From Myxococcales bacterium (lineage in GTDB: Bacteria; Myxococcota; Myxococcia; Myxococcales; JAJYLH01), in contig JAJYLH010000029.1 of assembly GCA_021787845.1 (NCBI GenBank), positions 1-64,000 on the forward strand: 64,000 nucleotides of DNA. Direction: 5' to 3'. The notes beneath the pieces were generated by a model that was not told the DNA's origin, did not search any database, and saw only the letters and a list, made by a program, of their open reading frames with translations. The translations under genes and the position numbers were made by a program. This document shows positions 52,343 to 60,727 of this stretch, in pieces. The stretch's first letter is position 1. Every line of letters begins with the position of its first letter.

Positions 52343-53611
52343 ATGAGCGAACCTCTCAAGACCGAGATGCTCGACGTCGGCAAGATGAGCGGCGACGGTC
52401 TCGATGTCACCTTCACGGTCGTGATTCCCGGACAGGTCGAGAGGCGCTACCCGATGCGCGCGGCGTCGCTGCGCGTCGGGCGCAGCGACCAGTCCGACAT
52501 CCCGATCAAGGATGCGTCGGTCTCCAGCCGCCACTGCGACCTCGTCAAGGAGAGCGGGCGGCTTCTGGTGCGCGACCTCGGCTCGTCGAACGGCACCTTC
52601 GTGAACGGGAAGCGGACCGAAGAGGGGGAGCTGTTCGACGGCGACACCCTCCGCCTGGGGAACGCGGCGACGCTCAAGGTCGCGATCTCGGGCTCGACCC
52701 GGCAGCCGGCCGCCGAGCCGCCGCCGATCGAGTCGAACGAGCCCGGCGGCACCGCGATGATCAGCGCGGACCAACTGGACGCGATGCGCCGGCCGGCGCT
52801 GGGGAACGAGCCGCCCTGGGCCGCGCCGTCGCCGCCGCCGCCGCCCAGTCAACGGCCGACGCCCTCCGCGGCGCCGCCTCCGCTGCCGCCGCGCCCGCGC
52901 GCTGCCCCGGTGCCCAGCCGCTCTCCGTCGAGCGGTCTGGTCGTCGGCGTGGGCATCGGGGTGGCGGTGGTGGTCCTGGTCGGCGTGATCGGGCTCGTCT
53001 TCGTCATGCGCAACAACGCGCGGGCCGACGACGCGCGGACGGTGCAGGTCACCATCGCGCCGATGGTGAACGTGCTCACCCAGCAGAGCCCCTGCGCCTA
53101 CGTGCAGGACTCGGTGGCGGCGCTGACGCAAATCCCCGCCGAGGCGGCGCCGACCTTGCCGGTGCGTAGCTACCGCCGCAGCGCCTACAAGCGCTTCATC
53201 GACCACGAGCGGGACACGGCCAAGCAGTACCAACGCATCGCGACCCTGGTCGCGACCTACACCGACAACGCCCGCAAGACGGAGGGACAGATCAACAGCG
53301 CCATCGCCGGGCTGAACGAACAGACGCTCAAGTCGAAGGCGAAGAACCTGTCGCAGAGCCTCGACGAGTGGATCAACCTGAGCGAGGGCTACGAGACGGG
53401 CTGGAAGAAGCTCGAGAACGAGACCAACCGCTACGCGGACCTCGCGGACAAGATTCTGCTGAAGGGCACCGGCGACGCGTCGGCATACGTGAACTTCCGC
53501 TTTTCGAAGCCGGCCCCGCGGCTGCACGGCGACTGCCGGCGCAACTCCGACACCCAGCAGAAGGAAATCCTCCAGCAACTGGCGATTCTCCAGGCGCTCG
53601 TCGCGCACTAG
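52343..53611 (+). CDS. FHA-domain protein with one membrane helix
   Basis: A 422-residue protein. An FHA phosphothreonine-binding domain spans about 25-115 (LRVGRSDQSDIPIKD, SSRHC, LGSSNGTFVNG). A Pro/Ala-rich linker (about 120-195) leads to a single membrane helix (VVGVGIGVAVVVLVGVIGLV, about 198-218). The remaining ~200 residues form a mostly helical extracytoplasmic domain with Cys near both ends. This architecture suggests recognition of Ser/Thr-kinase-phosphorylated partners at the inner membrane. No kinase is in the window. Preceded by GGAAGAG ribosome binding site. Confidence 0.82.
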   Translation: MSEPLKTEMLDVGKMSGDGLDVTFTVVIPGQVERRYPMRAASLRVGRSDQSDIPIKDASVSSRHCDLVKESGRLLVRDLGSSNGTFVNGKRTEEGELFDGDTLRLGNAATLKVAISGSTRQPAAEPPPIESNEPGGTAMISADQLDAMRRPALGNEPPWAAPSPPPPPSQRPTPSAAPPPLPPRPRAAPVPSRSPSSGLVVGVGIGVAVVVLVGVIGLVFVMRNNARADDARTVQVTIAPMVNVLTQQSPCAYVQDSVAALTQIPAEAAPTLPVRSYRRSAYKRFIDHERDTAKQYQRIATLVATYTDNARKTEGQINSAIAGLNEQTLKSKAKNLSQSLDEWINLSEGYETGWKKLENETNRYADLADKILLKGTGDASAYVNFRFSKPAPRLHGDCRRNSDTQQKEILQQLAILQALVAH

Positions 53612-53645
53612 CGCGGGGTGTCCCCTGACGCGTCGAGGCGACTCG

Positions 53646-53676
53646 TAGGATGGGTCGAGCGGAGCGAAGCCCATCA
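53646..53676. repeat. GTAGGATGGGT repeat copy
   Basis: One copy of the self-complementary GTAGGATGGGTCGAGCGGAG family just after the FHA gene, matching those at 2563 and 27638. Confidence 0.6.
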
Positions 53677-53732
53677 TCGCCGCGCGCGCCCGCGGGTCCC
53701 GCTCCGCCTCACCGATCCTGCTCAGCCATCCA

Positions 53733-54473
53733 ATGGTGCAGGTCGTCTTCCTCGGCACGGCGGACGCGTTCTCCTCGGGCGGGCGCGGGCACACGAGCGT
53801 GCTGGTGGAGGATTCCCAGGGCCGGCTACTCGTCGACTGCGGCGCGACCACGCCGCACGCGCTCGCGCGGCTGGGCATCGAGCGCGCGGGCGTCGGAGCG
53901 GTGGCGCTGACGCACCTGCACGGCGACCACTTCGCGGGGACCGCGTTCCTGCTCCTGGAGGGCGCGAAAAAGGGAAGGGGACCGCTGCTGCTCGCCGGGC
54001 CGCCGCTCGCCGCCAGCCGGGTCGAGGCGCTCTTCCGCACGCTCTATCCGACGACGGCGGATCGGCCGCGCGGGTTCTTCCTCGAGTACCGGGAGCTCGA
54101 GCCCGGCGAGGCGATCGACCTTGGCGGCCGGCGGCTCGTCGCCTTCGAGGCGCGCCACCCCGCGGGGGCTCCCCTGTCGCTTTCGTATCGGCTGGAGACC
54201 GACGGGCGCACCCTCGCCTTCAGCGGCGACACCGGCCCCGAGGCGGACCTGGAAGCGCTCGCCGCGGGCGCCGACCTGTTCGTCTGCGAGTGCTCGCTCG
54301 CGCGCGAGGAGCGGTCGCCCAAGCACCTGTCCGTCGACGACGTCGAGCGGCGCCGGCCGGGATGGACGGCGAAGCGGGTCGTGCTCACCCACCTCTCGGA
54401 GGCGTCGCGACGGGAAGCGGCAGCCCTCTCGGGAGTCGAAGTGGCGGACGATGGGCTCGTCGTAGAGCTGTGA
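53733..54473 (+). CDS. Metallo-beta-lactamase-fold hydrolase, RNase Z-like
   Basis: A 246-residue soluble enzyme. The MBL metal motif THLHGDHFAG (about 61), the early VFLGTADAFSSGGRGHTSVL strand-loop as in RNase Z/ElaC relatives, the SGDTGP motif (about 167) and the final His in VLTHLSE are all present. RNase Z proper is ~300 residues with an exosite arm not seen here, so another phosphodiesterase or thioester-type hydrolase role is as likely. No operon partner. Confidence 0.85.
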   Translation: MVQVVFLGTADAFSSGGRGHTSVLVEDSQGRLLVDCGATTPHALARLGIERAGVGAVALTHLHGDHFAGTAFLLLEGAKKGRGPLLLAGPPLAASRVEALFRTLYPTTADRPRGFFLEYRELEPGEAIDLGGRRLVAFEARHPAGAPLSLSYRLETDGRTLAFSGDTGPEADLEALAAGADLFVCECSLAREERSPKHLSVDDVERRRPGWTAKRVVLTHLSEASRREAAALSGVEVADDGLVVEL

Positions 54474-54519
54474 CGCGAGCGCTGGAAGAGGCATCCGGCA
54501 GGCGGTCCGGTTCCCTCGA

Positions 54520-54562
54520 GGCGATCAGACCGATCGGTCGGATCGGTCCGATCGGTCCGATC
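54520..54562. repeat. CCGATCGG tandem array
   Basis: GACCGATCGGTCGGATCGGT and following units, 47 bp after the stop codon of the MBL hydrolase and before the next gene's promoter. Confidence 0.8.
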
Positions 54563-54600
54563 ATCGCAGCGACTCCCCCGACCAACCTCGCCGCTCGCGA

Positions 54601-54629
54601 TTGACACCGGCCGGCCCGCAAGCTAGGTC
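54601..54629 (+). promoter_or_regulatory. Promoter of the site-2 protease gene
   Basis: Consensus TTGACA at 54601-54606 and TAGGTC at 54624-54629 with 17-bp spacing, 59 bp upstream of the ATG at 54688. Confidence 0.65.
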
Positions 54630-54687
54630 AGTGCGGTCTTCGCCGAGCGGCGGCGCTCACGCATCCTCTTGGTCTTCAAGGCTGTCG

Positions 54688-55362
54688 ATGGGGCATGTGA
54701 ATCTCCAGGACCTCGTCAACCGGCTGGTGCTCTTCTTCATCCCGCTGATCGTGTCGCTGGCGCTGCACGAGTGGGGGCACGCGGCGACCGCGGTGGCGCT
54801 GGGCGACGAGACGCCGCGCGAGCAGGGCCGGCTGACCCTGAACCCGATCGCGCACATCGACCTGCTCGGCACCATCATCGTTCCCGGCGTGCTCATCGCG
54901 CTCAACCATCCGCCCATCGCCTGGGCGAAGCCGGTGCAGTTCACCCCCTACCGCTTCACCCGGAAGGTCCACCTGAAGACCGGGGTGATGCTGACGAGCG
55001 TGGCCGGACCGTTGATGAACCTCGCGCTGGCGGTCGGCTGCTCCTTCGCGGTGGCGGCGGCGGGTCACCTGGGCTCGTTTCCGGGCCGGCTGCGGGTGAC
55101 GACGCTCCTCCAATACGCGGTCGAGCTCAACGTCATCCTCTTTCTCTTCAACCTGATTCCGGTGCCGCCGTTCGACGGGACCCGGGTCGTGCAGGGGCTC
55201 TTGCCCTACTCGTGGCGCAACGCCTGGGCCCAGCTCGAACGGTTCGCGCCGCTGTTCGTCGCGGTCTTCTTGTTCACCGGATTCGGCACGAGCTTGATCC
55301 TGAAGCCGTGCTACGCCTTGAGCGACACGCTCTACCGGATGTCGCACGTGGTCTTTCACTAG
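54688..55362 (+). CDS. Site-2 protease family (M50) membrane protein
   Basis: A 224-residue intramembrane metalloprotease-like protein. HEWGH (about 28-32) in the first helix supplies the zinc ligands and catalytic Glu, and NLIPVPPFDG (about 154-163) supplies the third ligand Asp. A cytosolic loop with GDETPREQGRLTLNPIAHID follows the first helix, the usual layout of the short FtsH-free M50B type. No PDZ domain. Likely involved in membrane protein or anti-sigma processing; target unknown. Start at 54688 (MGHVNLQ) fits the promoter. Confidence 0.88.
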   Translation: MGHVNLQDLVNRLVLFFIPLIVSLALHEWGHAATAVALGDETPREQGRLTLNPIAHIDLLGTIIVPGVLIALNHPPIAWAKPVQFTPYRFTRKVHLKTGVMLTSVAGPLMNLALAVGCSFAVAAAGHLGSFPGRLRVTTLLQYAVELNVILFLFNLIPVPPFDGTRVVQGLLPYSWRNAWAQLERFAPLFVAVFLFTGFGTSLILKPCYALSDTLYRMSHVVFH

Positions 55363-55389
55363 GAGAGGGCATGCCGGCGACCGTCTGTG

Positions 55390-55485
55390 CGCCAAGATGA
55401 AAGCCCGCTCACCCTGAGCGCAGTCGAAGGGCGAGCGGATTTTCCGTGGGGCTCATCCTTCGACTGCGCTCAGGATGAGCGGGAA
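55390..55485. repeat. Dispersed GAGCGCAGTCGA-family inverted pair
   Basis: CTCACCCTGAGCGCAGTCGA and its inverse TCCTTCGACTGCGCTCAGGA fill the gap between the protease gene and trpS. Confidence 0.75.
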
Positions 55486-55530
55486 TCGCAAGCGCAGCGG
55501 TCGTAGACACCTGAGGAGAAACAAAGGACG

Positions 55531-56535
55531 ATGGCGACACGGTTGCGGGTGGTGAGCGGCATGCGTCCGACGGGCAAGCTCCACGTCGGGCATTTCTTCG
55601 GCGCGCTCAAGAACTGGCTGAAGCTGCAGGACGAGCACGAGTGCTTCTTCTTCTCCGCCGACTGGCACGCGCTGACCACCGAGTACGCGACGCCGGGCGA
55701 GATGAAAGAGGCCGAGCGCGACATGGTCGCGGACTGGCTGGCGCTGGGCATCGACCCGACGAAGGTGGTGCTCTTCGTGCAGAGCCGGGTCAAGCAGCAC
55801 GCGGAGCTGGCGCTCTTGTTCGGGATGGTGACGCCGATCCCGTGGCTCGAGCGGGTGCCGACGTACAAGGAGCAGCAGCAGAACCTGACCGGCAAGGACC
55901 TGTCGACGTACGGCTTTCTCGGCTATCCGCTCCTGCAGGCGGCCGACGTCGCGGTCTACCGGGCGACGGCGGTGCCGGTGGGGCAGGACCAGGTCGCGCA
56001 CCTGGAGCTGTCGCGGGAGATCGTGCGGCGGTTCAACAACCTCTACGCGCCCGAGGTGGGGCCGAAGCTGCTCCCCGAGCCGCAGCCGCTCTTGACCGAG
56101 CACCCGAAGATCCTCGGCCTCGACGGGCGGAAGATGTCGAAGAGCTTCCACAACGCCATCCTCCTCGGCGAAGCGGAGGAGAGCGCGAAGAAGCGGCTGA
56201 TGACCGCGGTGACCGATCCGGCGCGGGTGCGGCGAAACGATCCGGGAAACCCGGAGGTGTGCCCGATATTCTATCTGCACAAGGCCTACTCGCCGCCGGA
56301 GACCATCGCGATGGTCGACCGCGAGTGCCGGACGGCGGGCATCGGCTGCGTCGACTGCAAGAAGGCGCTCCTCGTCAACCTCTTGCCGGCGCTGGAGAAG
56401 CATCGGAAGGCGCGCGCCGAGGTGGACCAGGCGCCCGAGCGCATCGACCAGGCGCTGGAGGACGGCGCGCGGCGGGCGAACGAGGTGGCCGAGGAGACCA
56501 TGCGCGACGTGCGACGAGCGATGAAGCTCGAGTGA
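55531..56535 (+). CDS. trpS: Tryptophanyl-tRNA synthetase
   Basis: A 334-residue class I synthetase. SGMRPTGKLHVGHFFGAL contains the HIGH-type motif, and GRKMSKSFHN holds KMSKS (about 200). The length and the AVPVGQDQVAHLELSREI string are standard for bacterial TrpS. An AAAGGA site lies close before the start. Confidence 0.95.
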   Translation: MATRLRVVSGMRPTGKLHVGHFFGALKNWLKLQDEHECFFFSADWHALTTEYATPGEMKEAERDMVADWLALGIDPTKVVLFVQSRVKQHAELALLFGMVTPIPWLERVPTYKEQQQNLTGKDLSTYGFLGYPLLQAADVAVYRATAVPVGQDQVAHLELSREIVRRFNNLYAPEVGPKLLPEPQPLLTEHPKILGLDGRKMSKSFHNAILLGEAEESAKKRLMTAVTDPARVRRNDPGNPEVCPIFYLHKAYSPPETIAMVDRECRTAGIGCVDCKKALLVNLLPALEKHRKARAEVDQAPERIDQALEDGARRANEVAEETMRDVRRAMKLE

Positions 56536-56544
56536 GCGGCACGT

Positions 56545-56586
56545 CGATCGGACCGATCGGACCGATCCGACCGATCGGTCCGATCA
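56545..56586. repeat. CCGATCGG tandem array
   Basis: GATCGGACCGATCGGACCGA and following units start 9 bp after the trpS stop codon and end 35 bp before the pseudouridine synthase start. Confidence 0.8.
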
Positions 56587-56620
56587 GAGCGACGCCCGCT
56601 CGGGCCAACGCGGAGTGCTG

Positions 56621-57403
56621 ATGCAGGAACGGCTCCAGAAGGTGCTCTCCCGCGCGGGCGTCGCGAGCCGGCGCAAGGCGGAAGAGCTGATGCTCGCGGG
56701 CAAGGTCACCGTCAACGGGAAAAAGGCGACCGAGCTGGGCACCAAGGTCGACGCCGCGCGCGACGAAATCCGGGTCAACGGCGCCCTGGTGGCGGACATC
56801 GCCGAGCGGGTGACCTTCGTCCTCTTCAAGCCGGCGGGCTGCGTCACGACGCTGTCCGATCCCGAGGGCCGCTCCACGATCGCGGACTACCTGAAGGGCG
56901 TGTCCGAGCGGGTCTTCCCGGTCGGGCGGCTCGACTACGACGCGGAGGGCGCGCTGCTCGTGACGAACGACGGCGAGCTGGCGAACCGGCTGATGCACCC
57001 CAAGTTCGGCGCGCGCCGGACGTACCTCGCGAAGGTCAAGGGCGAGCCGACGGACGGAGAGCTCGCGAAGCTGCGCGCGGGCGTGCGGCTGGACGACGGC
57101 CTCGCGCGGCCGCTCGAGGTCGAGCGGATGGAGAAAGCGGAGAAGAACACCTGGGTGCGCCTGGTGCTCTCCGAAGGCCGGCCGCACCTGGTCAAGCGCT
57201 TGTGCGAGGCCATCGGGCACCCGGTCGTGCGGCTCTTTCGCGCGTCGTATGCTGGCATCGGCGTCGAGGGCATGATGCCGGGTGAGCGCCGCGAGCTCAG
57301 CCGCGCCGAGGTGCGCGGGCTCTACGCCGGCCGCGGCCCCGAGGCGAGGGTGCAGCTCCCGCCGCGACGCGACGCCCGCCGCCGGGCCCCGCGCCGGCGC
57401 TGA
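56621..57403 (+). CDS. RsuA/RluB-family rRNA pseudouridine synthase
   Basis: A 260-residue enzyme with an N-terminal S4 RNA-binding domain (RLQKVLSRAGVASRRKAEEL) and the RsuA/RluB catalytic domain: FKPAGCVTTLSDPEGRSTI, catalytic Asp in VGRLDYDAEGALLVTNDG, and EGRPHLVKRLCEAIGHPV. It most resembles RluB (23S rRNA U2605), though RsuA or RluE cannot be excluded. A basic tail of about 20 residues follows. Start is the ATG at 56621; a GTG two codons upstream is possible. Confidence 0.9.
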   Translation: MQERLQKVLSRAGVASRRKAEELMLAGKVTVNGKKATELGTKVDAARDEIRVNGALVADIAERVTFVLFKPAGCVTTLSDPEGRSTIADYLKGVSERVFPVGRLDYDAEGALLVTNDGELANRLMHPKFGARRTYLAKVKGEPTDGELAKLRAGVRLDDGLARPLEVERMEKAEKNTWVRLVLSEGRPHLVKRLCEAIGHPVVRLFRASYAGIGVEGMMPGERRELSRAEVRGLYAGRGPEARVQLPPRRDARRRAPRRR

Positions 57404-57414
57404 TGGAGGACGAG

Positions 57415-59733
57415 ATGCGCGCGCTCGCCAAGAGCCCCCGGGTGGACACCGTAGGATGGGTGGCGTTGGCGCTCCTGCTCCTCGTGTCGCTCGCGGGCTG
57501 CCATCATCCCGACGACCAGCCGTCGACCAACCCGGTGCGCATCGAGTACATGGCGCACTTGTCCGACGGACGCTCGCTCCCGCGGATCACGGCGATGCGG
57601 GCGCTCGCGCCCGAGGCCAACACGTTCGAAGTCCACGCCATCGCGAAGTCGGCCGAGAGCGGGGACATCGACGTGCGCATCGAGGCGGCGCGGGCGCTCG
57701 GCATCGCCAAGCCGCGCGACACCATCGACCTCTTGGGAATCCTCCTCGGCGATCCGCAGGACCAGGTGCGGGCGGCAGCGGTGATGTCGTTGGGAAAGAA
57801 GCACGACCCGAAGGCGGACGCCTATGCCGCGAGCGCCTACGAGACCGGAGGGCCCTGGACCCGAGCGGCGGTCGCGCTCTGCGGTCCGAAGGTGCTCGCG
57901 CACGGCATCGCGGAGGAGTCGGCGTCGCGGCGCCAGCGCATCGACGAGGTGCTTCACTACGATCCGCTCCAGGCGATGAAGGAGGCGGCGCGGCAGCACC
58001 GGACCATCATCACGCCGCAGCCGAGCGCGCAGCTCCAGGCGTCGATGCTCGAGGATCTCGGGCGCTCCGGAGGGCCGGACGCGGTCGGGCAGCTCGTCGC
58101 CTATCTCGCCTCGCGGCAAGCGCTCATCGCGGCGGGCGCGGCGATGGGCCTCGCGAACGCGGGCGCGGTCGAGCGGCTGCCGAAGCTCGAAGGGGCGCTC
58201 TCGACCCACGCGCCGGTGCTCGCGCCGGCGGCGGCGGTGGCGCTGGGCGAGCTCGATCCGAAGGCGGCGGCGGACGCGCTCGTCGGCGCGCTCAAGGGTG
58301 CCGATGCGGAATTGACGCAAGCGATTCTGACGAGCCTGGAGCCGGTGAAGCTGACCGCGGCCGAGCAGCAGGCGGTGTGCGCGGCGGCGAAGGCCGAGCC
58401 CGACGCGACGCTGGCGCTCGCCTTGTTCCAACGCGCGAACGCCGGGTGCGAGCCGGACCCGACGCTGCCCAAGGATGCCGCTGGAAAGACGCAGAAGCTG
58501 TTGGTCCTCGCGGCGCTGGGTCCGAAGACGCAGGCGCTTCTCACGACGGCGCGGACGCTCGTCGATGGCGACGACGCGCTGGTCGCGGCCTCGGCGGCGA
58601 CCTACCTGGGAGTCTGGGGCGATGCCGACGACGGGCAGCATCTGCTCAAGGTCGCGACCGAGGAGCTGGACGCGATCGATCAGCAGGTCACCGCGCGGGC
58701 GGCGGAGTTGAAGGCGAAGAAAGCGGCCGGCAAGATCGAGGAAGCTCGCGAGCGCGCGCAGCTCGCGCAGTTCGCGGCGGCGGACGGCAAGCCGGGCATC
58801 GTGCCGCCGGTGAACGATCCGCTGACGAAGCTATTGGAGAATGCGACGCCGACGAGCGCCACCACTCCCATCGAGATTCGGCCGGGGTCGGTCCAGCTCA
58901 TCGCGGCGGCGAGTGCCGGCGCGGCTCGGCGCGGAGCGGACGTCGACCTCGGGGCGAAACCAGCGGCGAGCCACGACGAGCGCCACGGCAGCGCGCCGCG
59001 GATGGCCGACATCGAGGGGCGGGCGACTGGCTGGACCGCCTCGGGATATTTGGCGTCGCCGACCGACATCGAGGCGCTGGTGACCCGGCTGGTCGCCGAG
59101 GACGATCCGCGCTTGCGGGTCGCGGCGACCGATGTGGCGGACCTCGCGGGGCCGGCGGGCGCGGGCGTGCGGGCGAAGCTGCGAGCGGCGAAGGACGTGG
59201 CGCTGCGGTCGGCGATGGCGCTCAGGGACGTCGAGTCCGGCCGCAAAGGCGCGTTCGCGCGGCTCGCCCTGCTCGCGCCGACGGCCCCCGCGGATGACTG
59301 GTCGCGGATGGCGCGGGACCTGACGAAGCATCCGAGCCGGGCGAAGTCGGCACTGATCGAGCTGGCGGATGAGAACAGCATCGCGGCCCTGCCGGCGATT
59401 CAGGCGCTCGCGAAGGTCCCGGGCAAGGGCGTGGACGAGTTGCTCATGCAGAGCGCGCTCTCGCCGGAGGCCGGCATCGCCCTGGCGGCGGTCACCGCGC
59501 TCGGCGCGCGTGACGGCACTGCTCCCATCGAGGCATTGGCCCGAGCGGCGACGCATCCGAGCGGCAACGTCCGCGCCGCCGCCCTCGACGCCCTCGCCAG
59601 CCGGCATGCCTGCACGGTCGCCCCGCGGCTCGCACCGCTCGCACACGAGTTCGAGCACCGGGTCCGTCAGGCCGCCCGAGCCTTCGAGGCCGCGTGCGCT
59701 GGCGCCCAGGCCCCGAACGGGGCCAGCCGGTGA
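57415..59733 (+). CDS. HEAT-repeat lipoprotein
   Basis: A 772-residue exported protein. The ATG at 57415 follows GGAGG by six bases and gives a signal peptide with the lipobox VSLAGC. An upstream ATG at 57403 overlaps the preceding stop codon. HEAT-like helical repeats are visible throughout (SGDIDVRIEAARALGIAKPR, DPQDQVRAAAVMSLGKKHDP, HPSGNVRAAALDALASRHAC). Likely a scaffold in the periplasm or at the outer membrane. It is translationally close to the pseudouridine synthase gene but unlikely to share its function. Confidence 0.78.
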   Translation: MRALAKSPRVDTVGWVALALLLLVSLAGCHHPDDQPSTNPVRIEYMAHLSDGRSLPRITAMRALAPEANTFEVHAIAKSAESGDIDVRIEAARALGIAKPRDTIDLLGILLGDPQDQVRAAAVMSLGKKHDPKADAYAASAYETGGPWTRAAVALCGPKVLAHGIAEESASRRQRIDEVLHYDPLQAMKEAARQHRTIITPQPSAQLQASMLEDLGRSGGPDAVGQLVAYLASRQALIAAGAAMGLANAGAVERLPKLEGALSTHAPVLAPAAAVALGELDPKAAADALVGALKGADAELTQAILTSLEPVKLTAAEQQAVCAAAKAEPDATLALALFQRANAGCEPDPTLPKDAAGKTQKLLVLAALGPKTQALLTTARTLVDGDDALVAASAATYLGVWGDADDGQHLLKVATEELDAIDQQVTARAAELKAKKAAGKIEEARERAQLAQFAAADGKPGIVPPVNDPLTKLLENATPTSATTPIEIRPGSVQLIAAASAGAARRGADVDLGAKPAASHDERHGSAPRMADIEGRATGWTASGYLASPTDIEALVTRLVAEDDPRLRVAATDVADLAGPAGAGVRAKLRAAKDVALRSAMALRDVESGRKGAFARLALLAPTAPADDWSRMARDLTKHPSRAKSALIELADENSIAALPAIQALAKVPGKGVDELLMQSALSPEAGIALAAVTALGARDGTAPIEALARAATHPSGNVRAAALDALASRHACTVAPRLAPLAHEFEHRVRQAARAFEAACAGAQAPNGASR

Positions 59734-59935
59734 CACGATCAACTGCCTCGCGTCCCTCCCTGACGGTCGCGGTACTGACTTGGCTGCGCCCAGCGCCTTC
59801 TTGATCGGTACCGCGACGGTGAGCGAGCGGCGCGCAGGAGCCGGTTCCGCACAGCTTCTGAAACATCGTCCGCGCAGCCGCATGGGGAAGCGTGCTGGGA
59901 GGTGGGCGAAAGCAAGCCGTGCGCGGGACGACCCT

Positions 59936-60727
59936 TCACGCCAGAACCGCGAGCAAGTCTCGCCATTCTGGAATGAGCTCGAGCGCGTCGTGGGGATGCT
60001 CCATCACCCAGTCGCGAAGCCTGGTTCGCAGGCGGGGTGCTTCGCTTGCAAAGCCCAGCCGCGGAGCTACTACGGCCATCAGGTCCTTCCCAGAGCACCA
60101 AGCGAGAGCTTCCTGCGCGCTTTGGAAGACTGGCATCTCGGCCAGCGCCTTCGTTCGACTGGCCTCGACCGCGGCGGGATCGAGGAGTGGAACGATCTTC
60201 TCTCGAAACGCGCCGACCCGCTCAGCCAGCCAAAGCCCGATCGACTCGGTATCGAGCTTGTCAGGAAGCCGCAGCGCCCTGGTCGCTCCCGTCGGAAGCT
60301 CACGGGAGGGCGGTAGTTCGCGCCGGATGCGCCCGATCACCCATCGCGCGGCCTGATATTCGCGGATCTCCAACGCCCCGGCGACCAGGGCAGCCGAGAT
60401 CGTGTCCTTGGTCGAGCCGAGCGCCCTCGATGCGAGTCCCGGGTCGAGGAGGTAGCTCTCGATCTCGTGTCTCGACCAGCGCCAGCCGAGATCCCCAGGC
60501 ATTGGTTCCAGGCGTTCATGCGTGCTCGGATCGAAATCGAAGTCACGGTCGCGAAGGTAGTAGGTATCGGGCGTGTTCTTCCGCCGGTCGCGGCACTTCG
60601 GCGCGAGCGATCCCTTGGAGCCCCCCTGTTCGACCAGCGGAGCCGAGCCTGGCATCCTGTCTTGGAGCAGGGCGTTGACTATCTGCGCATCCAGCTCGCC
60701 CTCGACCAGCAGGACGGTCACAGGCAT
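59936..60727 (-). CDS. TOPRIM-type (DUF4435-like) protein of an ATPase/nuclease pair
   Basis: A 263-residue soluble protein. The start MPVTVLLVEGELDAQIVNAL shows the TOPRIM Glu motif (VEGE.D), and YYLRDRDFDFDP near residue 62 the DxD metal motif. SRHEIESYLLDPGLASRAL near 90 matches the W..(R/H)EIE(N/S)YLL string of OLD-type TOPRIM and DUF4435 proteins. It overlaps the end of the upstream ATPase gene by 10 bases, so the two form one operon. The pair resembles AriA/AriB of the PARIS anti-phage system, where AriB is a TOPRIM effector held by an ATPase, or a split OLD nuclease. Which of these it is cannot be settled from sequence alone. Confidence 0.75.
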   Translation of the reverse strand: MPVTVLLVEGELDAQIVNALLQDRMPGSAPLVEQGGSKGSLAPKCRDRRKNTPDTYYLRDRDFDFDPSTHERLEPMPGDLGWRWSRHEIESYLLDPGLASRALGSTKDTISAALVAGALEIREYQAARWVIGRIRRELPPSRELPTGATRALRLPDKLDTESIGLWLAERVGAFREKIVPLLDPAAVEASRTKALAEMPVFQSAQEALAWCSGKDLMAVVAPRLGFASEAPRLRTRLRDWVMEHPHDALELIPEWRDLLAVLA

